From contig JAITJB010000202.1 in NCBI GenBank assembly GCA_031279155.1, forward strand, positions 1 to 8,068: a stretch of DNA of 8,068 bases. Direction: 5' to 3'. This document shows, in pieces, positions 1 to 6,516 of this stretch (position 1 is the first letter of the stretch; every line of letters begins with the position of its first letter). The notes under the pieces were generated by a model that was not told where the DNA came from, did not search any database, and worked only from the letters and a program-made list of their open reading frames with translations. This DNA is from Deltaproteobacteria bacterium (lineage in GTDB: Bacteria > Desulfobacterota > Desulfarculia > Adiutricales > Adiutricaceae). The translations under genes were made by a program, and so were the position numbers.

Positions 1-2
1 TC

Positions 3-1922
3 CAAGCCCCCAATGCAGCCAATGCATCCAACTCATCGAGGGGCCGCCCGCCTACTCTAGCTGCGAAAGCTATCCTCTGGCTTTCGGGCTGGCTATTTTT
101 GGGCGTCTTATTTCAGGCCATAAACTTTATTCCCCTCTGGCCCTTCTTTGGCCCATTTTTCCTTTGCCTCCTTTTAGCCCTGCCCATAGCCATAACTGAA
201 AGCTACCTAAACGCCCTAAGCGCCTCGACCTTAATGACCCACCTAAACCCTCTGGGATTCTACGCCAGCTATATATCGCGAAGGTACGTAATTAATTTTT
301 TTCTATTTTTCCAAGGCCTTCTTATATCTATTTTTTTGGTCGTAAATTTAGCCGGCCTTACCCTTTTAGAGTGGCTTTTGCTTTTTTCATCCTGGCCAGT
401 ATTTTTACTACTATTTTTAAATTTTAAATCAAAGCTGGCCTCAGAAGTAGCCAGCGGTTTAGTTGATTCCTACGCCGTCCGCTTAACTAAACCGGTAGCC
501 CCTTTTTTTATGATCTGCGTTTTTACTTTGGCTAGGCATTATTTAATCGGCGCGCCGGTTTCATTTGACTCCATTGCCCAAGCCAAAGAGACGGCAGTAA
601 TAATTTTTGACCCTAACAATCAGGATATCTTTAGCTACATAGGGCAATGGGCGGCCCTCTTAGGCGGCATGCGCGATTTTACCTTCGGCCTCATCTACGA
701 TCTCCATCCCATAGTCTGGTTTATCGTCTGGCTAATGGCTTCTTGGGCTCTCTTCTACGGCCTTTCAGAAATAATGTGCTCACTAGTCATAAAAACTAGC
801 GAATTTAAGCGCCTTTGGGCCAAACCAACCCCCCTTCAACGCCCAATATCAGCCACGTCCAGCCGCTTGGTTTTCCAGGCCCTCGTGCCACTAATGGTTG
901 CCTCGGTAGTATATTTTTGTGGTTTTATATATTTAGAACTCACTTACCAGGGCCCTTACGGGCGAAGGGCCGATCAGATTTTGGTTAGCGTAACTGAACT
1001 GGTCATGATTGGCGACGAATATTACTCGGCAGATATCTTACAAGAAGCCGAAAAATTTAGATTGGCTCGCCTTGATATCTCTAAAGTGACAAAGGATGAA
1101 CTTAATATTGCGGTCGATACGATATTTGATGGATTTAAAAATAATGTTGATGGCTATTTAGACTGGTACTATAGCCTTAAAGGAGAATTCGTTCGCTTAG
1201 GCGCCTTAGCCACTACTGAATTAGATGACTATTTGAGGGATAACCTCATGATCTTCCTGAGCCGCAATGTCGATACCGATGTTATTATTAGAATTTACAA
1301 CCGTTTCAATCGCCTGGCCGCCCAATACTCCCCGGAGAACCTTAAAGCCAAATTTAAGGTAAATTTTCCTATCCCTGGGGCTTTTAACCGTAAATTTGTT
1401 GTCATTAAGCAGCTAAGCCCCGCCCATTTTGATAACTTAATCAATCCCCCGGAATTTACCTCCCTTAAGATGAGATTTACCGTATCGACCATTTCAGGCT
1501 TAACCGGGGGCATTATAGCCGGCGTTGGGGCCAGAAGGCTGGTTAACAAAATAATCTCCAAGTATTTCTATCAGACTGCCGTCAAACAACTGGCCAAGAC
1601 TCTGGTCTCCCAGGGCTCATCAAAATTGCTCGGGGCCCTAGCGGGCGCGGCCGGCGGGGCGGCCTTGGCCGCGCCTACCGGCCCAGGGGCGATCGTTGGG
1701 GCGGCGGCAGGTATCGTTGTCGGCGTGGGCACGGCCTTTGCCACCGAATGGGCCATGCTCAAACTAGAAGAATTGGTCAAACGCGATGATTTCCGAAAAA
1801 CCATAATAAGCGCCATCGAGCTGTCCCGTATGGAGATGAAAAACCAGATTAATTTTCTCCCGGATTTAACGTCGCCTTCTAGCCCACCAACGCCCACCAA
1901 AAAACTAGATAAGTTTTCCTAA
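3..1922 (+). CDS. Multi-pass membrane protein with C-terminal glycine-rich segment, unknown function, 5' partial
   Basis: I do not recognise this gene. The frame is open from base 3 to the TAA at 1920-1922 with no in-frame ATG before base 99. The first usable start inside is a TTG at 99 without a Shine-Dalgarno, and a hydrophobic stretch already begins upstream of it, so the gene most likely starts left of the window. Numbering from TTG99 (607 residues), the part before it encodes a low-complexity Asn/Ala/Ser linker. Hydrophobic segments follow at about 5-34, 63-107 (probably two), 132-152, 203-230 and 257-280. A soluble, charged region spans about 285-460 and includes DGYLDWYYSLKGE near 351-363. 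Glycine/alanine-rich hydrophobic stretches follow at about 463-480 and 510-550, like a glycine zipper or helical hairpin, then a Pro/Ser-rich tail. The layout suggests an inner-membrane protein with a second membrane-inserting element. It is separated from the B12 genes by 287 bases, so a shared role is not implied. Confidence 0.75.
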   Translation, partial: QAPNAANASNSSRGRPPTLAAKAILWLSGWLFLGVLFQAINFIPLWPFFGPFFLCLLLALPIAITESYLNALSASTLMTHLNPLGFYASYISRRYVINFFLFFQGLLISIFLVVNLAGLTLLEWLLLFSSWPVFLLLFLNFKSKLASEVASGLVDSYAVRLTKPVAPFFMICVFTLARHYLIGAPVSFDSIAQAKETAVIIFDPNNQDIFSYIGQWAALLGGMRDFTFGLIYDLHPIVWFIVWLMASWALFYGLSEIMCSLVIKTSEFKRLWAKPTPLQRPISATSSRLVFQALVPLMVASVVYFCGFIYLELTYQGPYGRRADQILVSVTELVMIGDEYYSADILQEAEKFRLARLDISKVTKDELNIAVDTIFDGFKNNVDGYLDWYYSLKGEFVRLGALATTELDDYLRDNLMIFLSRNVDTDVIIRIYNRFNRLAAQYSPENLKAKFKVNFPIPGAFNRKFVVIKQLSPAHFDNLINPPEFTSLKMRFTVSTISGLTGGIIAGVGARRLVNKIISKYFYQTAVKQLAKTLVSQGSSKLLGALAGAAGGAALAAPTGPGAIVGAAAGIVVGVGTAFATEWAMLKLEELVKRDDFRKTIISAIELSRMEMKNQINFLPDLTSPSSPPTPTKKLDKFS

Positions 1923-2209
1923 AACCCCAAATTTTCTTGTCTCTTGGTTACTAACCACTTTGGCGCCAAAGGCCGAAATTCTTGAAACCTGCGCCCAATC
2001 GTGATATTTTGACCATACTAAAAACCCCTGCCCATTGGTTTGATAAGCCGAAATCAACCCTTACGAGCAGGTAGCTTACGACGACTTAGGCTTAATCTGG
2101 TCTGACCGCTGGCTGAGCTTTGGTCTAGGTAAGCCTTGTCCATAAATTATCAACTAGCGCTAACTATAGCCCTAACTGGAGGTAAGAGTCTGTTGCAGCC
2201 ACTATTATT
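1923..2209 (+). other. Intergenic region with possible decayed coding sequence and btuF leader
   Basis: No intact gene is visible. A stop-to-stop frame at 2047-2145 (32 codons) has codon use like the neighbouring genes and would read AEINPYEQVAYDDLG, then IWSDRWLSFGLG, before TAA. A different frame upstream (about 1954-2072) reads RDILTILKTPAHWFDK, and one extra base near 2046 would join the two. This hints at a frameshifted gene remnant, but short open frames also arise by chance. The 3' part must hold the promoter and leader of the downstream transport gene. TTGTCC at 2136-2141 is a possible -35 box, but the spacing to TAACTA at 2161-2166 is 19 bases, so the promoter call is weak. I looked for the conserved core and B12 box of the cobalamin riboswitch and did not find them. 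Confidence 0.3.
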
Positions 2210-2213
2210 ATGA
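2193..2213 (+). CDS. Possible six-codon leader ORF coupled to btuF
   Basis: A perfect-looking Shine-Dalgarno, GGAGGT at 2178-2183, lies 26 bases before the btuF ATG, too far to serve it directly. It is 9 bases before a TTG at 2193, which opens a six-codon frame (M-Q-P-L-L-L) ending in TGA at 2211-2213. That stop overlaps the btuF ATG as ATGA (2210-2213). Ribosomes loaded on the tiny frame could restart on btuF. This is inference from spacing; a frame this short can occur by chance. Confidence 0.3.
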   Translation: MQPLLL

Positions 2214-3112
2214 CCAACCGCTTTGTCAACGCCTTGTTAGTGATATTTTTTTGTGCTGGTCTTGGCCTAACTATCAGGGCCCACGCCTATTTATCAAAGC
2301 TAACGACGCCGCCGGAGGTTCCCAGTAACCCCAAGCGCATCGTCAGCCTCGCTCCCAGCATTACCGAGACCCTCTACGCCTTAGGTCAAGGTGATCAAGT
2401 GGTCGGCGTGACCAACTTTTGTAACTACCCGCCAGAGGCTCAATTAATCCCCAAAGTCGCCGGTTTTAATGAGGTCAACTTCGAGGCTGTCCTTAGGACC
2501 AACCCGGATCTGGTCATCCTTCCCATCGATAAACTCGCCAACCGCCAAGAATTAGATAGATTAGGCCTTTCTACGACCACCATGGACACCAGGGATCTGG
2601 AGCGCTATATGGATTCGGTCATAGCCTTAGGCCGCACCACCAACTACCAAAACCAAGCCGAACTCATTGTCGGAAGAATCCAAGGGGCCTTAAACCGGGC
2701 CGCCAGCCGGGCGGCTGGTCGCCCGCGCCCGCGCGTTTTATTTGTGGTCATGCACTCTTACCAGGGTTTTGGCTATATCAGCGAAATCACCGCTGTTGGC
2801 CGTGACGGCTTCTTTGACCGCATGCTGACCATGGCCGGCGGTGAAAACGTCTACCAAGGCGCCTTATCTTTTCCCAAGCTCTCGCGGGAAGCCATCATGA
2901 CCTTAAACCCCGACGTCGTAGTCGATCTCCTCCAAGGTCCCTCGGAGATTGAATCAGCTATGAGCGATTGGATGGGTTTAGGCGATAGCGTAGGCGCGGT
3001 CAGAAATAACCGCATCAACCTTTTTACCGAAACATCTGATACTGTTCCTGGTCCCAGAATCCATTCGACTATCGATAAGCTCTCCCTGGCCTTCTTTCCC
3101 GAGAACCCTTAA
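2210..3112 (+). CDS. btuF: Periplasmic cobalamin-binding protein (BtuF-like) of the B12/siderophore ABC importer family
   Basis: This is the substrate-binding component that captures corrinoid in the periplasm and delivers it to the permease. The 300-residue length suits the family. Residues 1-26 form a Sec signal peptide with a likely AHA|Y cleavage; Cys15 lies in FFCAG, which is not a lipobox, so a soluble periplasmic protein is expected. The fold starts at RIVSLAPSITETLYALG (43-59). It continues with VVGVTNFCNYPPEA (64-77), comparable to VGVSSYSDYPPQA of E. coli BtuF, then GGENVY (210-215), KLSREAIM (223-230, compare QVSREQVL) and a C-terminal PGPRI (280-284). An in-frame TAA at 2183-2185 forces the start downstream, and ATG2210 is the first normal start, but it has no close Shine-Dalgarno. 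The ATPase and permease genes follow. Siderophore or heme specificity cannot be excluded from sequence alone; the activation-domain gene downstream favours B12. Confidence 0.82.
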   Translation: MTNRFVNALLVIFFCAGLGLTIRAHAYLSKLTTPPEVPSNPKRIVSLAPSITETLYALGQGDQVVGVTNFCNYPPEAQLIPKVAGFNEVNFEAVLRTNPDLVILPIDKLANRQELDRLGLSTTTMDTRDLERYMDSVIALGRTTNYQNQAELIVGRIQGALNRAASRAAGRPRPRVLFVVMHSYQGFGYISEITAVGRDGFFDRMLTMAGGENVYQGALSFPKLSREAIMTLNPDVVVDLLQGPSEIESAMSDWMGLGDSVGAVRNNRINLFTETSDTVPGPRIHSTIDKLSLAFFPENP

Positions 3113-3211
3113 CAATGATAATCCCTAACCAAGATAGGCCCTAACAAAGATAAGTTATAGCCAAAATAGCTATAACAAAGAAAGCTCTAACAAAGAGAAG
3201 CCCTAGCCATG
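3107..3211 (+). repeat. Degenerate 16-bp tandem repeat filling the btuF-btuD gap
   Basis: From the btuF stop to the btuD start the sequence can be cut into consecutive units of 15-16 bases. They are CCTTAACAATGATAAT (3107), CCCTAACCAAGATAGG (3123), CCCTAACAAAGATAAG (3139), TTATAGCCAAAATAG (3155), CTATAACAAAGAAAG (3170) and CTCTAACAAAGAGAAG (3185), plus a partial unit CCCTAGCCATG that contains the btuD start codon. The consensus is roughly CCCTAACAAAGATAAG. The last full unit supplies the purine-rich AAAGAGAAG (3192-3200), 8 bases before ATG3209, which is the likely ribosome binding site. Confidence 0.75.
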
Positions 3212-4006
3212 CCCAATAATTCCGTCGTTTCCGCCATTGAAGCTAAAGATCTCTCCTTTTCCATCGATGGCGTCGATATCCTCCGCCATGTTAGCTTTAA
3301 TATTAATAAAGGCGACTTTATGTCCATAATGGGCCCCAACGGCGCTGGTAAATCGACTTTACTTAAGTGCCTGATGCGCCTCTATGAGCGGGGCCGCACC
3401 GATGGGGTGATTAAGATTTATGGCCAGGATATCAAAAGCTATCCCCAAAAGAAGTTGGCCCGCCTAATAAGCTACGTGCCCCAAGGCGGCGGCTGGATCC
3501 CGCCCTTTACGGTCGCTGAGCTTTGTAAACTCAGCCGCTTTCCCTATACCTCAGCTGTCTCAGGCTTAACCGAAGCCGATGAAAGGGCTGTAGCTAAGGC
3601 CATTGAGCTAACCGATCTGGCCCCCTTAGCCAAAAGGGCCTTAAAAACTCTCTCCGGCGGCGAGAGACAAAAGGCCTATCTGGCCGCCGCCTTAGCCCAA
3701 GAGACCTCCATAATGCTCCTCGATGAGCCTTCGGCCTCATTAGACCCTAGGCACGCTTACGAGCTATCAGAGCTATTAAGGCGCCTTAACAGCCAAAACG
3801 GCCTAACCATACTCATCATCACTCACGACCTTAACCAGCCCTTAAGGGCCGGCGGCACGGTCTTAATGCTAGTTGATGGGCAAAGGACCTTTTTTGGGCC
3901 AGCTTCTGGCCTCTTAACCGGCCACGTCTTAGAGGACGCTTTCCGCCACGAATTCTTATACCTTGACCACCCTAGCGGCCAAGGTCAAGTCATCATAAGC
4001 CGATGA
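3209..4006 (+). CDS. btuD: ABC transporter ATPase of the B12/iron-chelate importer (BtuD-like)
   Basis: This subunit hydrolyses ATP on the cytoplasmic face to power import through the adjacent permease. All nucleotide-binding motifs are present in order in 265 residues: Walker A GPNGAGKST (42-50), Q-loop Gln92 in SYVPQGGGW, signature LSGGERQ (148-154), Walker B IMLLDEP (168-174) with catalytic Glu173, D-loop SASLD, and H-loop His206 in ITHD. Length and motif order fit the BtuD/FecE/HmuV type, and no residue looks damaged. The start ATG3209 is chosen because AAAGAGAAG sits 8 bases upstream, within the tandem repeat. The 3' end overlaps the permease start as ATGA at 4003-4006, a usual sign of translational coupling and equal subunit output. 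ATPase sequence does not decide substrate, so B12 specificity rests on the neighbours. Confidence 0.88.
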   Translation: MPNNSVVSAIEAKDLSFSIDGVDILRHVSFNINKGDFMSIMGPNGAGKSTLLKCLMRLYERGRTDGVIKIYGQDIKSYPQKKLARLISYVPQGGGWIPPFTVAELCKLSRFPYTSAVSGLTEADERAVAKAIELTDLAPLAKRALKTLSGGERQKAYLAAALAQETSIMLLDEPSASLDPRHAYELSELLRRLNSQNGLTILIITHDLNQPLRAGGTVLMLVDGQRTFFGPASGLLTGHVLEDAFRHEFLYLDHPSGQGQVIISR

Positions 4007-4995
4007 ATACTTATACAAAAATAAGCATATTAATAGCCGTGTCCCTTGGTATCACCTTAGCCAGCCCTTTCTTTGGCTTAAGCTTTATTGAGCCATCGTC
4101 TCTTTTTATCGACGATCATCAGGACGCCGCCGTCTTCTGGCGGCTTCGGGCCCCCAGGGCGGCGGCGGCCTTCTTAGCCGGGGCCGGGCTATCGATGAGC
4201 GGCATGGTCTTCCAAGCTCTCTTCCGAAACCCTCTAGCTACCCCCTTTACCCTAGGCGTTTCTTCAGGCGCGTCGCTGGGGGCCTCCATCTATTTTTGGC
4301 TGGGCGGCATCGCTTTAGTCCGTTCGGGCTCGGTTGGGCCGCTAACCTCATCACTGGCCGGAGCGGGGTTATCGATGTTTTTGGTCTGGACTATCACTAG
4401 ATCTCGAGGCGGCATGTCTACGGCCATCATGCTTTTAGCCGGAGTTGTCATAAACTTTTTCTTTTCTTCACTGGTCCTCTTTGTCCAATACTTAAGCGAC
4501 GCCCACGATTCTCTTAGGATTATGCACTGGCTAATGGGATCGCTGGCTAGTTTAGAGACGGCGAGGCTGGCCGATCTGGCCTTTGTCGTCATCTGCGGCG
4601 GGGTCTTTATTACTATTTTGGCCCCGGAAATCGATTTACTTACTACCGGCGAGGAGATGGCGGCCAGCCGGGGGGTAAAGCTAAGCTCGCTAAAACTTAA
4701 GATCTTCTTATCAGCCTCCATCATGGTCGGGACCGTGGTCTCCTTAGCCGGCCCCATAGGCTTTGTCGGGCTGATGGTCCCCCACGCGGCCCGGCTCTTT
4801 TTGGGCTGGAATCACCGACTTTTGACCCCGGCCGTCTTTTTTTCCGGCGGGGCCTTCTTGGTCCTGTGCGATCTGGCCTCCCGATTAGTTTTAGCCCCGG
4901 CTGAAATCCCCATCGGCATTGTCACCGCCCTTTTGGGCGGACCATTTTTTCTGTGGATTCTTTTCCGATCCGGCTCGATGGGCGATCTTTTTTGA
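4003..4995 (+). CDS. btuC: FecCD/BtuC-family inner-membrane permease of the B12 importer
   Basis: This subunit forms the transmembrane channel as a homodimer, pairing with the ATPase and docking the periplasmic binding protein. It has 330 residues, normal for the FecCD family, which typically has about ten membrane helices. Family hallmarks are LRAPRAAAAFLAGAGL (48-63) followed by SGMVFQALFRNPLATPF (66-82) and LGVSSGA (84-90). TGEEMAASRGV (215-225) is the cytoplasmic coupling loop that contacts the ATPase. GPIGFVGLMVPHAARL (250-265) and EIPIGIVTALLGGPFF (301-316) complete the set. Its ATG lies inside the stop of the ATPase gene (ATGA) with no clear Shine-Dalgarno of its own, so translation by coupling is likely. 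The family also transports siderophores and heme, so BtuC is a contextual assignment. A 92-base gap separates it from the HD-domain gene. Confidence 0.87.
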   Translation: MNTYTKISILIAVSLGITLASPFFGLSFIEPSSLFIDDHQDAAVFWRLRAPRAAAAFLAGAGLSMSGMVFQALFRNPLATPFTLGVSSGASLGASIYFWLGGIALVRSGSVGPLTSSLAGAGLSMFLVWTITRSRGGMSTAIMLLAGVVINFFFSSLVLFVQYLSDAHDSLRIMHWLMGSLASLETARLADLAFVVICGGVFITILAPEIDLLTTGEEMAASRGVKLSSLKLKIFLSASIMVGTVVSLAGPIGFVGLMVPHAARLFLGWNHRLLTPAVFFSGGAFLVLCDLASRLVLAPAEIPIGIVTALLGGPFFLWILFRSGSMGDLF

Positions 4996-5079
4996 CAAAC
5001 TCTGGCCTTAAGAGTTATCATCAGTCAAAATCAGCCAAGCTTAAAAGATATTAAGTAAGGCTCTAACCAAAACCCATAA

Positions 5080-5126
5080 CCGATAATATGCCGGATAATA
5101 TGCCCGATAATAAACCCGATACTAGC
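5080..5126 (+). repeat. 12-bp direct repeat across the start of the HD-domain gene
   Basis: Consecutive units CCGATAATATG (5080), CCGGATAATATG (5091), CCCGATAATAAA (5103) and CCCGATACTAGC (5115) span the start codon. In frame they encode Met-Pro-Asp-Asn, Met-Pro-Asp-Asn, Lys-Pro-Asp-Thr. Two candidate ATGs (5088 and 5100) therefore sit in identical contexts. Confidence 0.7.
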
Positions 5127-5684
5127 CCCTTAACGCCTGAGCAGCAGCTGGCCATGCAAACCACCTCTAAACTCTCAGAGGCTTGGCTTTTTGCGGCTAA
5201 AAAACACAACGCCCAGCTCTACCCTGGTACCGATCTGCCTTACTTAACTCACCTAGGTTCCGTAGTTTTAGTCCTCTGGCAGGGCTTATTGGCCAAACCA
5301 ACGGCTCGGGCGGATTTGGCTTTATTGTGCGCTATCCTCCACGATACTATCGAAGACACCCAAACGAGCCCCGAAGAGCTTTCCGCTTTATTTGGCGAGG
5401 AGGTTAAAACAGGGGTATTAGCCTTATCCAAGGACCCGAACTTAAGCGGTCAGGCGGCTATGATTGACTCTTTAAGTCGCATCCAAAAGTGCCCAAGTGA
5501 AGTCTGGATGGTAAAGCTGGCCGACCGCATAGCTAACCTGACCGTCCCGGCGGCCCACTGGTCAGCTGATAAACGCCGCCTTTACGCCCAAGAAGGCCTT
5601 TTAATCTACCGAGAACTTTATCCGGCCTCAGACTTTTTATCTTTGATGCTTAAAAAGCGCATCTCGGCCTGGCTCGATGAGTAA
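5088..5684 (+). CDS. Stand-alone HD-domain phosphohydrolase, (p)ppGpp hydrolase type (Mesh1/SpoT-HD-like)
   Basis: This is a cytoplasmic HD-superfamily hydrolase resembling the hydrolase half of RelA/SpoT, expected to remove pyrophosphate from (p)ppGpp with a metal such as Mn2+. The 198 residues contain only this domain, with no synthetase or regulatory part. The metal and catalytic residues of the family are visible: His54 in YLTH, His85-Asp86 and Glu89-Asp90 in ILHDTIEDT (83-91), then Asp146 and Asn150 in VKLADRIAN (142-150). LFGEEV (101-106) and the later ALSKD also match the SpoT pattern. The start is uncertain. ATG5088 and ATG5100 both lie in a 12-bp repeat, and neither has a close Shine-Dalgarno; the nearest purine-rich run, AAGTAAGG at 5053-5060, is about 27 bases away. 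Residues 1-14 (MPDN repeats) look like a repeat expansion, not part of the fold. The actual substrate could be another nucleotide. Confidence 0.8.
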   Translation: MPDNMPDNKPDTSPLTPEQQLAMQTTSKLSEAWLFAAKKHNAQLYPGTDLPYLTHLGSVVLVLWQGLLAKPTARADLALLCAILHDTIEDTQTSPEELSALFGEEVKTGVLALSKDPNLSGQAAMIDSLSRIQKCPSEVWMVKLADRIANLTVPAAHWSADKRRLYAQEGLLIYRELYPASDFLSLMLKKRISAWLDE

Positions 5685-5696
5685 ACTTCGAAATTT

Positions 5697-5735
5697 TTGA
5701 TAAGCCTAGGCCATCAATTAGCCTTTATTTTTTTT
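5697..5735 (+). terminator. Imperfect palindrome followed by T-run, possible weak terminator or operator
   Basis: Thirteen bases after the HD-domain gene stop, TTGAT (5697-5701) and ATCAA (5713-5717) flank the palindrome GCCTAGGC (5704-5711). An alternative 4-bp stem AGGC (5708-5711) / GCCT (5721-5724) is followed by TTATTTTTTTT ending at 5735. The T-run suits a terminator, but the stem is short and the next gene is on the same strand only 48 bases away. A regulatory site or partial attenuation is equally possible. Confidence 0.3.
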
Positions 5736-5756
5736 AAATTAGGAGTTTATCGATTA

Positions 5757-5786
5757 ATGTTTAAGTCGATATGTGACAGCCTATGA
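5757..5786 (+). CDS. Possible nine-codon leader ORF coupled to the activation-domain gene
   Basis: AGGAG at 5741-5745 is the only good Shine-Dalgarno in this gap, and it is 37 bases before the ATG at 5783. It is 11 bases before ATG5757, which opens a nine-codon frame (MFKSICDSL) whose TGA at 5784-5786 overlaps the next gene's start as ATGA (5783-5786). The larger gene cannot start earlier in its own frame because TGA lies at 5774-5776. The arrangement mirrors that in front of btuF. Translation of the short frame is inferred only from spacing. Confidence 0.35.
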   Translation: MFKSICDSL

Positions 5787-6463
5787 CTGAAAAAAACGCC
5801 CCAGAGATCTGGGGCTTAATTACTGACATAGAACTGCCGTTGGAGATAAATCCCTCTATTGCCCTGCCTTTTGAATCGTCATCACTTAAAATGATCACCT
5901 TGGATCTTTTAAGAGAGGCCTCAACCATAGCCAAGCCCAAAGCCGCCTGGAAACTAGCCCTCATAGATTGGCCGTATGGGCCGGAAGCTGACGCCATAAA
6001 GGTTGGTGAAGTTGTTTTCCAAAGCTCATTTATAAGTGGTAATCTAAGAGATCTAGGCCGGGCTTTTCCGTTTGTGGCCACCGAAGGCCAGGAACTGGCC
6101 GCCTGGGCGGCTAAGCTGCCCCTAAAGATTAAATCAGCCGCCTTTTTAGTCCGCTATTTGGCCCTCAAAGAGGCCGAGAGACGACTGGAAGAATTTTTAA
6201 CAGCCCACTTCGATCTGGGAACCATTGGCGCCATGAGCCCGGGCGTTCTGCCTGAGTGGCCGCTTAGCGGGCAAGTGCAGCTTTTTGAGCTCTTAGGCCC
6301 CTTAGTTAAGGCTTTAGAAGTTACCCTTAAGAGCCCCTCGATGTGGATGAACCCGGACGTGAGCTCTTCAGGTCTTTTCTTTGAAACCGAGGCCGGTTAC
6401 CACAACTGCCTCCTTTGTCCCTTAGACTGCTGCCCGATTAGGCGCTTTGAGCGCCAAGGATAA
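5783..6463 (+). CDS. Methionine synthase activation domain-like protein with C-terminal cysteine cluster
   Basis: This is probably a stand-alone relative of the B12-dependent methionine synthase (MetH) activation domain. In MetH that domain binds S-adenosylmethionine and supports reductive remethylation of inactive cobalamin. The match is in the second half: MSPGVLPEWPLSGQ (151-164), as in the family's SPGY...WPL..Q segment, then LFELLGP (167-173), and VTLKSPSMWMNPDVSSSG (180-197), like the T.S.MM.P.KSVSG region. It ends with Cys209, Cys212, Cys216 and Cys217 in NCLLCPLDCCPIRR, a cluster often found at the end of the short free-standing versions. The N-terminal half is not recognisable to me by motif. 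At 226 residues it is a single-domain protein, cytoplasmic, with no signal peptide. The start ATG5783 is fixed by an in-frame TGA at 5774. Its place after B12 uptake genes supports a corrinoid role. Whether it serves MetH or another methyltransferase, and whether the cysteines hold a cluster, is not visible. Confidence 0.68.
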   Translation: MTEKNAPEIWGLITDIELPLEINPSIALPFESSSLKMITLDLLREASTIAKPKAAWKLALIDWPYGPEADAIKVGEVVFQSSFISGNLRDLGRAFPFVATEGQELAAWAAKLPLKIKSAAFLVRYLALKEAERRLEEFLTAHFDLGTIGAMSPGVLPEWPLSGQVQLFELLGPLVKALEVTLKSPSMWMNPDVSSSGLFFETEAGYHNCLLCPLDCCPIRRFERQG

Positions 6464-6505
6464 ACTTTTCGGTCCTTTTATTCTGGTCCCCTTTGGGCGT
6501 TATCC

Positions 6506-6510
6506 GGAGA
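6506..6510 (+). promoter_or_regulatory. Ribosome binding site that sets the serpin start
   Basis: GGAGA at 6506-6510 lies 6 bases before ATG6517. The frame also contains a TTG at 6493, but that lies upstream of this site and would add eight charged residues before the signal peptide, so ATG6517 is preferred. Confidence 0.75.
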
Positions 6511-6516
6511 AAACCG

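Noticed and set aside
2045..2094. TAAGCC / GGCTTA inverted repeat
   Set aside because: Only six base pairs with a loop of about 38 bases and no conserved context; expected by chance.
2044..2200. Cobalamin riboswitch before btuF, suggested by AAGCCGAAATCAACC (2046-2060) and GCCACT (2198-2203)
   Set aside because: The conserved core pieces and a proper B12 box are missing, and the two fragments are not in the expected arrangement. A covariance-model search would settle it.
4290..4757. 155-codon minus-strand frame inside the permease gene
   Set aside because: It is antisense to strongly conserved FecCD motifs and its translation has no recognisable domain. The other minus-strand frames were rejected for the same reason.
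4998..5016. AACTCT / AGAGTT hairpin just after the permease gene as terminator
   Set aside because: The stem is only six mostly A/T pairs and no T-run follows.
2160..5066. CTAAC as a shared intergenic regulatory motif (2161, 2172, 3126, 3142, 3187, 5063)
   Set aside because: The same string also occurs within coding regions, for example in the serpin gene, so no enrichment can be claimed by eye.
5697..5717. FNR-type site from TTGAT and ATCAA half-sites
   Set aside because: The FNR consensus needs a 4-base spacer; here it is 11 bases.
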